In this document: positions 53,737 to 62,583 of the stretch, piece after piece | Layout of the letters: every line of letters begins with the position of its first letter | Numbering within the stretch: position 1 is the stretch's first letter | Assembly: GCA_000830255.1 (NCBI GenBank) | Contig: JQIT01000005.1 | Location: 252,811 to 316,777 of the forward strand | From: Sulfuricurvum sp. PC08-66 | GTDB taxonomy: Bacteria > Campylobacterota > Campylobacteria > Campylobacterales > Sulfurimonadaceae | Reading direction: 5' to 3' | Length of the DNA: 63,967 nt | Program-made: the position numbers and the translations under genes | Notes under the pieces: generated by a model | The model's database searches: none | What the model was told of the DNA's origin: nothing | The model's input: only the letters and a program-made list of their open reading frames with translations

Positions 53737-56700
53737 TGGATACGTCGATTGGTGGTTTTGGATGCCTCATCGGTGAGGCTTTGGTTGTTTTTGGCTTTGC
53801 CCGACCAGGCAGGTTGCGCAGAGAAAAATTCGATAGCGAAGCGATTTTGGGTCGCATTGGTATCGAAGCGGTCGTAGACGAGCCACGTATCAGGGGTCAT
53901 TAGAATGTGCGCCGTGAAGGGCCAGCCGCGTGAACCGTTGTAGGTGGGCACAAAGAGGCGCGTGCCATTGAGTGGTGGCGTTTGAACAGGTACAGAGTAA
54001 CCAAGGGCGGCGGCGTGTGCTACCACACTGTAGCTAGCGCTTCCATCGATAAGCTCATCATCGTGCGCGGTATTGGTGTACCAAAAAACATCATCGACAC
54101 TCTCATTGCCTAGCATGGAGTAGGTTGTGGTACAGTTGGCTACATCACAGTAGGCTTCATAGTAAACAGTGGCATTGTTGGAGGCGCCATCGATACGATA
54201 ACGTGGTGCGTGGATACGTCCATAGAGGAAGGTCGCTGTGACGTTGCGCGTGAAGTTGGCGTCTGGTTGCATGGCAGTGTTCAAATTTCCTCGAAAAGCG
54301 CATTGGTCTGGTATCGCGCAGGAGGTGTTGAAATCCTCAAAAGCGATGACTTGGGGGTTGAGAGCAGTGGTCACATTGCGATCGAAATTGAGGTGCAGTG
54401 CCATATCGATAACACCGTTGTAGGGCTTGGTAAAGCGCGATTGCGGGAGGGTAACCGTATCGACGTAGGAGAAGTTTTGGTCATAGAGAATGACGTGTGT
54501 GGTATTGAACTCTTGGTGGCGCATGCGCAGTTGCGGCACAGTGGCACTGGCGATGGGAGCAACGGCAGAGAGTGTGATATTGATATCTTTGGCGTAGCAC
54601 CCTGTGACGAAATTCGAGAGGGTGACGTTGTTCTCACCTACTACACGTATGAGACCTTGATAGTGGAGTCCCATTTGGCTAGAGCTGTCCAGATCGCTCA
54701 TGTAGAGTGAGATGTTGGTATCGTTGGGGATGGTGGTGTTGTTTTTGCCGCGCGTCATATCGATGAGCGACGTATCGATAGAGTAGGGGACAAAGGTCAA
54801 ATTGTAGTCGCTTGTCGCGAGCGAACCGTTGTCTACATTGGTGTGGGCAGAGCGAACATCACATCCCATGTTGGAGGCGTTGGCTTGGGTGGTCGTGGCA
54901 GGTACGGCACCGCTGTTGAGCAGACAATCAGCGCCACTGTTGAAGTGGCTGCCCGTATGGTGTGAGGCGCTTTGGTCGGCGGCGGTGAAGGTGTTGTCTA
55001 TCATCTCAAAGGTGTACTCTCCCACGTTCGTATGGAGTCGCTCTTGGGCATAGATGGTGCCGTTGGTCATAAAAAAGTCGGGTGAATTGCTGGTGGTATC
55101 GTTGCAAAAGGGGGCGATGGAGGCGTTGCCCTCCCATGCGAAGGTAGCGGCGCGACTGCCGACATTGGCGGCGGAAAAGGAGAGCGAATAGCCAGTGGTG
55201 CCTGCATTGTCTAGATGCGAAGTGGCATTGATATCGAAGCGATAGAGGTACCCTGCGGCAAGTGTCGCAGTAGTTGGCACAGCGACTTTGGTCGACTCTT
55301 TTTGGGCGGCGGTCAGCGTGCCTGAACGGTTGTGGTCGATGTCAAAAATTTTGATATCGAAGGACTCAGGGCGCACCGAAAAGTCATCGCGCGAACATAA
55401 GGGTTTGGCGTAGGTACCAAAGATACATTGGTAGCAGTCTGCAAGTTGCGCAGGGGGGACGCCAGCGTTGCCCGCATTGCCGCAGATGACGGAGGCTTGT
55501 GTCGAAGTGCCACTGATAGTATCGCTACACGTATCTCCTGCGATGGAGGGAAAAAATTTGACCTTGATATTGCCATCGTGAGGGCCTCCTACGACGTACT
55601 CGTGCTCAAAAGCGGTGTTGTTCTCGTCGTTGTTGGACATATACCAGATGCGAAATGCGATACGTTTGTGGGTTTGGGCATAAAAGTCATCAGCATCGGA
55701 GAGCTTGGTGTAGGCGTGGTCGATAGCGTATTGAATAGCGTCACGGTTGAAGGTTTTGTGGGTGATGGGGTTGCCACCGTTGTCAAAAGGTACCCATACG
55801 ATAGCACCGCTGACGCTGTTGTTGGGGTTGGAGCAGGAGTTGTTGATGTCGTGAAAATCGCCCGTGGTGATAAGCTCGATACCTACGAAATTGGTCATGG
55901 CAGTCAGCTGCGTGGGATTGACGGCATCAAATGCCGCTATCTCGACGCTGTAGGGGCGCTTGGCGACTTGAGTGAAGAGATTGTATTTGAGTGCGGCAGA
56001 GTTGTTGGCATCCAAATAGGCTTTGTTGGAGCTGTCCAGAACATTGAAAATCCCCCATTCAGGGGTGTAGGAGTACTCACCTTCGGTACACAGAGGCACT
56101 TTGGTGTTGAGGTAGTAGTGGTCGTAGTGGATGTTGCTACCATCGACGGTGATGTAGTAGGAGAGGTAGGCATCGATGGGCATATCGATGCTGTTGACAC
56201 CAATATCTTCGAGGAAAAATTTGGTGTAGACCCCTTGGTTGTTCGCCATTGAGTTAGAGGCGTTGGTGGTCTGTCTGAGCCGAAAGCTTGTGCTGTTTAG
56301 GGCTTGGGGCGTGACATTTTTGTAGTCTAATGCCCCTGGGTCGGTTTTGGAAAAATTGCTCTCCATGAGTGAGGCTTGCGTGGTATCGATGTTTTGAAGC
56401 GTAAGATTGACATCGTATGCCAAGAGGTCTGCCTCTTGGTTGCGAATATAAAGTGTTACCTCGATAGGCTCGCCATGCGGCACGACGTCGCCTACGACTT
56501 TGGGATTTTGGGTACCGTCGTTGGGCTCGGTGAAGTAGCTGTTGTATTGGCGGTAGGAGTAGTCGTAACAAAATTTCGGTTCATACATTTGGGTTACGAG
56601 CGCGAAAACGCTGGGGTGATAGCCATCTCCGTCGGTGTCCATTTTGACCTTCATGGAGCTTTGGTTGTTGCTTAAAATTGTACTCGTATCGAAATCGTCG

Positions 56701-57704
56701 ATATCGACACCCAAGGAGTTGTTAGAGTAGCGTGGATAGAGGGTGGTGACATGTGCACCGTTGGTAGAGATAGTAGCGTTAAAAAGGTCATCAGAGGGGT
56801 TGATACCATTGGTAATGGCATGATAGGTACCGCTTTTATCACTGATATAGAGGTGATCCCCTGTGGCACCTTTGTCTCCTTCGCCTGCAAACGTAATCAT
56901 TTTTGATTGTACGGCTTGGGTCTTGGGGGTCAAAAAGCCTGAGAGCGTGAGCTCTACTTCGTGGTCGACACCACCTGTACCATCTGAGCACCCTTGTGCT
57001 ACGGCATAGTTAGTCGCAGAGGTTTTATCTCCACCTGTGACGACACCAATATAGCCATCGAAAACTGCTAAATTGTTGATAGGAGCAGATTGGTTCTCAT
57101 ACGCCACGACGATAGCCCACCCACCGAAACTCCCCCCAGAGGGTTGTCCTGTTTGGGTGGTGATATTGGCGACAGAGTAGTTGCCTTCGCCAGCACTCTT
57201 GACATACGCTGTAATATCGATAGAGCCTTGGTAGTAGTAGCGACTTGAGGTGTAGTAGACCCAATTATAGTTGTAGCTTGCATCACTCGTATCGACATCG
57301 ATATAGCTGTTCATAGCGGGTGTTTTGAATTTCACCGTAGAGGCGGCATTTTTTTGCGCAACGGTACCGTTTTCAAGCATCCCTTGCCAATAGAGTCCTG
57401 CCCAAAGAATGGTCGAGTTGGCTTCCAAATTGAGCAATGCGGAGGAGGCATTGAAGGTCGATGCATCACCGTCTACATTGATATACATCATATCGATGTC
57501 GTTGTTACGGCTGTTTCCAGGGTCGCTGCAAACGCCACCGCTGTTTTGGCACACGACGGTGTTGCCGACGATTTTGATATTGCCACGTGTGGTAGCAGAG
57601 TAGACGGGCGTATTGAAGTAGCGAGGATTGGCGCAGGAAAAGTCAAAAGCGTGAAGGTTATAGAGCGAAACAAAAACGAAGAGAAAGAGAGTAATTGTAC
57701 GCAT
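53730..57704 (-). CDS. 1324-residue exported surface protein leading a pseudopilin operon
   Basis: Signal peptide (MRTITLFLFVFVSLYNLHA), then long beta-rich regions with many Cys pairs. About 40-300 contain NDIDMMYINVDGD and TILWAGLYWQG, a fold seen in large secreted proteins with DUF11/DUF6701-like C-terminal parts such as MshQ. FDIDHNRSGTL at about 815 is Ca-loop-like. It probably is a pilus-tip adhesin. The three pilin-like genes follow with overlaps. Confidence 0.75.
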   Translation of the reverse strand: MRTITLFLFVFVSLYNLHAFDFSCANPRYFNTPVYSATTRGNIKIVGNTVVCQNSGGVCSDPGNSRNNDIDMMYINVDGDASTFNASSALLNLEANSTILWAGLYWQGMLENGTVAQKNAASTVKFKTPAMNSYIDVDTSDASYNYNWVYYTSSRYYYQGSIDITAYVKSAGEGNYSVANITTQTGQPSGGSFGGWAIVVAYENQSAPINNLAVFDGYIGVVTGGDKTSATNYAVAQGCSDGTGGVDHEVELTLSGFLTPKTQAVQSKMITFAGEGDKGATGDHLYISDKSGTYHAITNGINPSDDLFNATISTNGAHVTTLYPRYSNNSLGVDIDDFDTSTILSNNQSSMKVKMDTDGDGYHPSVFALVTQMYEPKFCYDYSYRQYNSYFTEPNDGTQNPKVVGDVVPHGEPIEVTLYIRNQEADLLAYDVNLTLQNIDTTQASLMESNFSKTDPGALDYKNVTPQALNSTSFRLRQTTNASNSMANNQGVYTKFFLEDIGVNSIDMPIDAYLSYYITVDGSNIHYDHYYLNTKVPLCTEGEYSYTPEWGIFNVLDSSNKAYLDANNSAALKYNLFTQVAKRPYSVEIAAFDAVNPTQLTAMTNFVGIELITTGDFHDINNSCSNPNNSVSGAIVWVPFDNGGNPITHKTFNRDAIQYAIDHAYTKLSDADDFYAQTHKRIAFRIWYMSNNDENNTAFEHEYVVGGPHDGNIKVKFFPSIAGDTCSDTISGTSTQASVICGNAGNAGVPPAQLADCYQCIFGTYAKPLCSRDDFSVRPESFDIKIFDIDHNRSGTLTAAQKESTKVAVPTTATLAAGYLYRFDINATSHLDNAGTTGYSLSFSAANVGSRAATFAWEGNASIAPFCNDTTSNSPDFFMTNGTIYAQERLHTNVGEYTFEMIDNTFTAADQSASHHTGSHFNSGADCLLNSGAVPATTTQANASNMGCDVRSAHTNVDNGSLATSDYNLTFVPYSIDTSLIDMTRGKNNTTIPNDTNISLYMSDLDSSSQMGLHYQGLIRVVGENNVTLSNFVTGCYAKDINITLSAVAPIASATVPQLRMRHQEFNTTHVILYDQNFSYVDTVTLPQSRFTKPYNGVIDMALHLNFDRNVTTALNPQVIAFEDFNTSCAIPDQCAFRGNLNTAMQPDANFTRNVTATFLYGRIHAPRYRIDGASNNATVYYEAYCDVANCTTTYSMLGNESVDDVFWYTNTAHDDELIDGSASYSVVAHAAALGYSVPVQTPPLNGTRLFVPTYNGSRGWPFTAHILMTPDTWLVYDRFDTNATQNRFAIEFFSAQPAWSGKAKNNQSLTDEASKTTNRRIQW

Positions 57705-57780
57705 GTTTGCCTCGTAAGCCCAAGATGGAGGAAGCTACAATTGTATCACAATATGAGGACTTTGAGCGTGAGTGCGTGAT

Positions 57781-58527
57781 TTATAATGTTTTTTTATACG
57801 CTTCTTCGATGGCACGGATACAGCCGTGGCGCACCCCTGCCGCTTCGAGTGCGGCGTAGCCTGCGGCGGTGGTACCGTTGGGACTCATGGTAGCGTCCTT
57901 GATAAGGGCAGGGTGCTCTTGTGCCAAGAGCTGTGAAAAGCCCGCAAAAAGCCCTTGCGTGAGGGTGTAGGCATCTGCGCGTTTTAGTCCTTGGCGCACT
58001 GCGCCATCGCTAAAGGCTTCAGCAATCAGTGCCAAAAAGGCAGGACCACTCCCTGCCAATGCCGTAGCAATATCAAGCTCTTTTTCGCTCTCTACCCACA
58101 GCGTCGCACCAATAGCACCAAAAATGGCGCGTGCGCTCTCTTGGACGTGGGCGTCGCCTGTGAGTGTCGTCATCGAGTGTCCGACACTTGCAGCGAGGTT
58201 TGCCATCGTGCGTACGTAGTGCTCTGCATCAATAGCGTGAAGCTTCTCTATCGAGGTACCTGCCAAGACCGAGTAGAGCGTATGTGCACGTCCCTTGACG
58301 GTTTGCGCGACGCTTTCAAGCGCGTAGGGTTTGACCAAGAGTATGAGGTGCGCACCTTCGATGTCGTATCCCTCGATAGCGTGTGCTGTGCCTTGGAGTT
58401 GGTGTGTATCGAGGAAAGTTTGCGCTTTTTCGAGGGTACGTCCTACGATACGTAGAGCGTATTTTTGGTGTAGACCTTTGGCAAGGGCCAAGGCCATTTT
58501 GCCTGTGCCAACGAGTGTGAGTGTCAT
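57781..58527 (-). CDS. proC: Pyrroline-5-carboxylate reductase
   Basis: 248 residues, a little short. NAD(P)-binding LTLVGTGKMALALAKGL, the substrate-side VRTMANLAASVGHSMT, and the C-terminal TALAGSGPAFLALIAEAFSDGAVRQGL and SPNGTTAAGYAALEAAGVR are the ProC signature. Last step of proline synthesis. Overlaps fliW by four bases. Confidence 0.94.
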   Translation of the reverse strand: MTLTLVGTGKMALALAKGLHQKYALRIVGRTLEKAQTFLDTHQLQGTAHAIEGYDIEGAHLILLVKPYALESVAQTVKGRAHTLYSVLAGTSIEKLHAIDAEHYVRTMANLAASVGHSMTTLTGDAHVQESARAIFGAIGATLWVESEKELDIATALAGSGPAFLALIAEAFSDGAVRQGLKRADAYTLTQGLFAGFSQLLAQEHPALIKDATMSPNGTTAAGYAALEAAGVRHGCIRAIEEAYKKTL

Positions 58528-58925
58528 ACAGCGGCGGCTTGTTGTTTGATGAAGTTTTTGATAGGCACGCTGATGCCGTATTCGGGGTATTTGGAGCTAT
58601 CGAGGATGAGTTGTACGAGGGTATGATTGTCCGTATTCATGATGATAGGTGCCAAGAAATTCACCGTAGACTCTTCGATGGGGTTGTGTATCACGACAAT
58701 GTTGTAGACCAAAATATTGGAGCTAGAGGTGATATCCATGATGAGTTGTGTCGCTTGGGGGATGTCAAATTGGTAGGCTTGTAGGGCGTAGGGGTTGACC
58801 AGTGTAAAAGAGGGAGCCCCTTCAGGCGTCGCAGTAAGGGTCGCAAAAATCTCATCGATACTAGAGAAGGTAAGCTTCTTGAGGTGTTCAAACCCAAGCA
58901 ACGGAACCTTGATTGTGTACTCCAT
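58524..58925 (-). CDS. fliW: Flagellar assembly factor FliW
   Basis: 133 residues from the ATG at 58925 (AAAGG upstream). A start at 58973 is rejected because FliW normally begins MEY. Has VPLLGFEHLKKLTF, the FTLVNPYAL segment and VNFLAPIIMN. Binds flagellin and frees CsrA. proC next to fliW is a known Campylobacterota order, I believe. Confidence 0.93.
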   Translation of the reverse strand: MEYTIKVPLLGFEHLKKLTFSSIDEIFATLTATPEGAPSFTLVNPYALQAYQFDIPQATQLIMDITSSSNILVYNIVVIHNPIEESTVNFLAPIIMNTDNHTLVQLILDSSKYPEYGISVPIKNFIKQQAAAV

Positions 58926-59078
58926 AATAAATGACCTTTGCGAATGTGGACTAAAGTAGGGTACTATCGGCACTTGGAGCCGAAAAATTAGCTCAAGTAT
59001 AGCACAAACTTCGTGATTTAATTGGGTCGTTACTTTGGATGCGTTATAATTTCGACCATTTTAACGCAAGGCATCGCA

Positions 59079-59732
59079 ATGCAACTTTTTGGGGCTTTTA
59101 GAGCTATTTTGGTAGTGGGAATTTTACTCTTTACGATGCAAGGGTGCGCCTCAAAAGAGGAGAGTATCAACAACCAATCGGCGAGTTATTGGTACGACAA
59201 AATTATTCGTTCGATTGCCATTTCGGCACTTACCAAAGCGGACGATTATTACAGCTCTTTGCACAGTGAGCACCCCTCTTCACCACTATTGCCCCAAGCG
59301 ATGTTGATGTTGGCTACAGCACATGCGCAGTTCGATGAGCTGATTTTGAGCCAATACTACCTCGATGAGTATCTCAAACGTTTTGGCTCTGAAGGGGAGC
59401 GCGAATATGTCTCTTTTATGCGTGTCAAAAACGCCTTTTTGGACTATCGACACCCCAATCGCAACCAAAAATTTCTCGATGAGACTATCGAAACTATCGA
59501 GAGCTTCACTCAAACCTATCCTGATTCTGCCTATTTGCCAATGGTGCGTCATATGTTGCTACGCCTAGAGTTGGGCAGAGAGACGATGAAAGAGGAGATA
59601 GCGGCGCTTTATGACCGTATCGAAAAGCCCCAAGCCGCCCAATTTTATCGCCAAAAAGAGCGCATGAGTATGGTAGATGCACACTATGTCAAACCTGCAG
59701 AGGTTTTTTGGATGCGTGCGCTTTTCGAGTAG
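59079..59732 (+). CDS. bamD: Outer-membrane assembly lipoprotein BamD
   Basis: 217 residues from the ATG at 59079 (AAGG at 59068). A start at 59022 would be too long. Lipoprotein signal with LFTMQGC, then TPR-like helices (SASYWYDKIIRSIAISAL..., HPSSPLLPQAMLMLATAH, EYLKRFGSE). Part of the BAM complex in the outer membrane. Followed by lon. Confidence 0.88.
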   Translation: MQLFGAFRAILVVGILLFTMQGCASKEESINNQSASYWYDKIIRSIAISALTKADDYYSSLHSEHPSSPLLPQAMLMLATAHAQFDELILSQYYLDEYLKRFGSEGEREYVSFMRVKNAFLDYRHPNRNQKFLDETIETIESFTQTYPDSAYLPMVRHMLLRLELGRETMKEEIAALYDRIEKPQAAQFYRQKERMSMVDAHYVKPAEVFWMRALFE

Positions 59733-59782
59733 GCTCGTTCTCCCCATTTTGCACGAAAAATTAACAAAGGATTTTTGATTTC

Positions 59783-62200
59783 ATGGAATTGACACACTAC
59801 AGTGAGTTTCCTACGCAAATCCCCGTCTTGGTCGAGGATGAGCTCTTTTTATACCCTTTTATGATTTCGCCTATTTTTGTCAGCGACGAAGCCAACATCG
59901 CCGCTATCAATCACGCCCTAGAGAGCGATTCGCTCGTACTCATCGTCTCAAGCAAGCCGCATCACGAAAAAGAGCGTACCTTTGATGCGGTCTATCGACA
60001 GGGCGTAATAGGTTCGATTATGCGCAAAATTGCGCTACCTGATGGACGTATCAAGATTTTGTTCCAAGGTCTCGCCAAAGGCAAAATCACCCAAGAGATG
60101 AGTGAGAGCTACCTCTCTGCTGTGGTCGATGTGGTCAAAGTACGCGCGACATCGGGTCAAAAAATGGATGCGATTTTGGAAGTAGTACGCGAAAAGGTGC
60201 GCCAACTTGCCAGCGTGAGCAACTATTTCCCGCCCGATTTACTACGCACTATCGAGGAGAACCAAGAGCATTCACGTATCATCGATTTGATTGCTAGCTC
60301 GATTCATCTAGACAAAGAGCGCGCCTACAAACTCTTCATACAGCACAATCTCGAAGAGGCGTATATCCTCCTCACTGATTTTCTAGTCTCTGAAATCGAG
60401 GCGAACAAACTCCAAAAAGAGATTCGCTCCAAAGTGCACAACCGCATCGAGAAGGTCAACAAAGAGTACTTTCTCAAAGAGCAACTCAAACAGATTCAAA
60501 AAGAGTTAGGCACCGATAACCAACGCAACGAAGAGATAGAGGAGTACAACGCCAAACTTGAAAAACTCAAACCCTTCATGCCCGAAGATGCCTACAAAGA
60601 GTCCAAAAAACAGCTCGACCGCTATGCGCGTATGCACCCTGACAGTGCCGATGCCAATCTCATTCAGAGCTATTTGGAGTGGGTATTGGAGATTCCTTTT
60701 GGGCAGATGGCAAAGCACAAGCTTCAAATTAGCACCGTCGAATCGCAACTGGACAAAGACCACTTTTCGCTCACCAAACCCAAAGCACGTATCATCGAAT
60801 ACTTCGCCGTCAAAGAGCTGATGCAACTACGAGGGCTCTCCAAAGAGGAGGGCAAGGGGGCAATTTTGTGTTTCGCAGGCCCTCCTGGTGTGGGTAAAAC
60901 CTCCTTGGCGAACTCCATCGCCGTGGCGCTCAAACGTCCGCTGATACGTATCGCATTGGGTGGACTTGAAGATGTCAATGAGCTTCGTGGTCATCGACGC
61001 ACCTACATTGGTGCGATGCCAGGGCGCATCGTCCAAGGTCTCATCGAAGCCAAAAAGATGAACCCTATCATCGTGCTAGATGAGATAGACAAGGTCGCGC
61101 GTAACGGTCGAGGTGACCCTACGGCAGTGCTTTTGGAGATACTTGACCCTGAGCAAAACAGCAAATTTCGCGACTATTACACCAATTTTAATATCGATTT
61201 GAGTAATGCGATTTTTATCGCGACGGCAAACGAAGTGGGCAAAATTCCTGCACCGTTGCGCGACCGTATGGAGTTTATCAATGTCAGTAGCTACACCCCG
61301 CAAGAGAAATACGAAATAGCACGACGTTATTTGTTGCCCCAAGAGATTGCCAAACATGGTCTCAAAAAGAGTGAGATTACTATCAGTCAAGCGGCGTTGG
61401 AGACGGTCATCGCCAACTACACGCGTGAACCTGGCGTGCGCAATTTGCGTCGTCGTATCGCCGACATCGTACGCAAAGTGGCGCGAAACCTTCTCGAAGA
61501 TACTTCAGTGCAAAAGGTAACGATTTCACAAAAAAACTTGCCTAAATACCTCGATAAGACTGTTTTTGAAATCGATGTGACCGATAACATAGACAAAATC
61601 GGCGTAGTGAACGGTCTAGCGTGGACGGCAGTGGGTGGCGATGTATTGACCATCGAGGTGATTCGCATCAAAGGCAAGGGCGCCTATCAGCTCACAGGTA
61701 GCCTAGGTGATGTGATGAAGGAGTCTGCACGTATCGCTATGAGTGTGGTCAAGACCCTTGTCGATACCGAAAAATTGGCTATCGATGCGGCACAAATCCC
61801 CAAATCGCCCAAAGAGATTGAGGATAAAGAGCAAATAGAGGTGAGTGAGGTGTACAAACGCTACGATTTGCACATTCACGTGCCAGACGGTGCTACGCCC
61901 AAGGATGGCCCAAGTGCGGGTATCGCTATGGCGACGGCGATTGCTTCGATATTGAGCTGGCGCAAAATTCGTGCAGATGTTGCGATGACAGGTGAGATAT
62001 CGCTACACGGTGATGTATTGCCCATCGGTGGACTCAAAGAGAAGCTTATCGCTGCACACAAAGCGCAAATCAAACGCGTACTCATTCCGTACAAAAATTT
62101 TGAGCGTGATTTGGATGAGATTCCCAAAGAGGTCAAAGAGGCGGTCGATATCGTCGCGGTCAAGACCATCGATGAGGTGTTGCGTTACGCCTTGGTGTAA
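59783..62200 (+). CDS. lon: ATP-dependent protease Lon
   Basis: 805 residues, full length. N-terminal LonN domain (about 10-200), Walker A GPPGVGKTSLANS (about 371-380), Walker B IIVLDEIDKVAR, and the C-terminal protease with catalytic Ser in DGPSAGIAMATAIAS and Lys in GGLKEKLIAAHKA. Degrades damaged and regulatory proteins. Confidence 0.97.
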   Translation: MELTHYSEFPTQIPVLVEDELFLYPFMISPIFVSDEANIAAINHALESDSLVLIVSSKPHHEKERTFDAVYRQGVIGSIMRKIALPDGRIKILFQGLAKGKITQEMSESYLSAVVDVVKVRATSGQKMDAILEVVREKVRQLASVSNYFPPDLLRTIEENQEHSRIIDLIASSIHLDKERAYKLFIQHNLEEAYILLTDFLVSEIEANKLQKEIRSKVHNRIEKVNKEYFLKEQLKQIQKELGTDNQRNEEIEEYNAKLEKLKPFMPEDAYKESKKQLDRYARMHPDSADANLIQSYLEWVLEIPFGQMAKHKLQISTVESQLDKDHFSLTKPKARIIEYFAVKELMQLRGLSKEEGKGAILCFAGPPGVGKTSLANSIAVALKRPLIRIALGGLEDVNELRGHRRTYIGAMPGRIVQGLIEAKKMNPIIVLDEIDKVARNGRGDPTAVLLEILDPEQNSKFRDYYTNFNIDLSNAIFIATANEVGKIPAPLRDRMEFINVSSYTPQEKYEIARRYLLPQEIAKHGLKKSEITISQAALETVIANYTREPGVRNLRRRIADIVRKVARNLLEDTSVQKVTISQKNLPKYLDKTVFEIDVTDNIDKIGVVNGLAWTAVGGDVLTIEVIRIKGKGAYQLTGSLGDVMKESARIAMSVVKTLVDTEKLAIDAAQIPKSPKEIEDKEQIEVSEVYKRYDLHIHVPDGATPKDGPSAGIAMATAIASILSWRKIRADVAMTGEISLHGDVLPIGGLKEKLIAAHKAQIKRVLIPYKNFERDLDEIPKEVKEAVDIVAVKTIDEVLRYALV

Positions 62201-62203
62201 CGC

Positions 62204-62581
62204 CTAGAGGTCTATAAGTGTATGGACTTTTTGGATGAGGTCAGAGGGTTTTACAGGTTTACGGATGAAGTCGTTTGCGCCAAACTCTAAGGCTTCGGTG
62301 CGTCGTGTCTCATCAGTGGTGAGCATGATGACGGGGATTTGTGCGTAGGTATCACCTGCGCGAATCACTTGCAGAGTCTCGATACCGTTCATGATAGGCA
62401 TGATGACATCGAGAAGTACGATGTTGATAGCAGGGTCACTTTTGAGTATCTCCATAGCATCTGCACCGTTGGTCGCCTCATAGACGTGTTTGACACGGCT
62501 ATCTTTTTGCAAAATCGATTTGACCAATTTTATATTGATTGGGTCGTCATCGACGGTCAAAACGGTGATAGTTGGTTGCAT
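62204..62581 (-). CDS. Single-domain response regulator (CheY-like)
   Basis: 125 residues, a lone receiver: acidic pocket VLTVDDDP, phospho-acceptor Asp in NIVLLDVIMPIMNG (about 57), Thr in IMLTTDE, Lys in FIRKPVKPSD. No output domain. Two bases after the kinase gene's stop, so co-transcribed with it. Confidence 0.93.
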   Translation of the reverse strand: MQPTITVLTVDDDPINIKLVKSILQKDSRVKHVYEATNGADAMEILKSDPAINIVLLDVIMPIMNGIETLQVIRAGDTYAQIPVIMLTTDETRRTEALEFGANDFIRKPVKPSDLIQKVHTLIDL

Positions 62582-62583
62582 GG

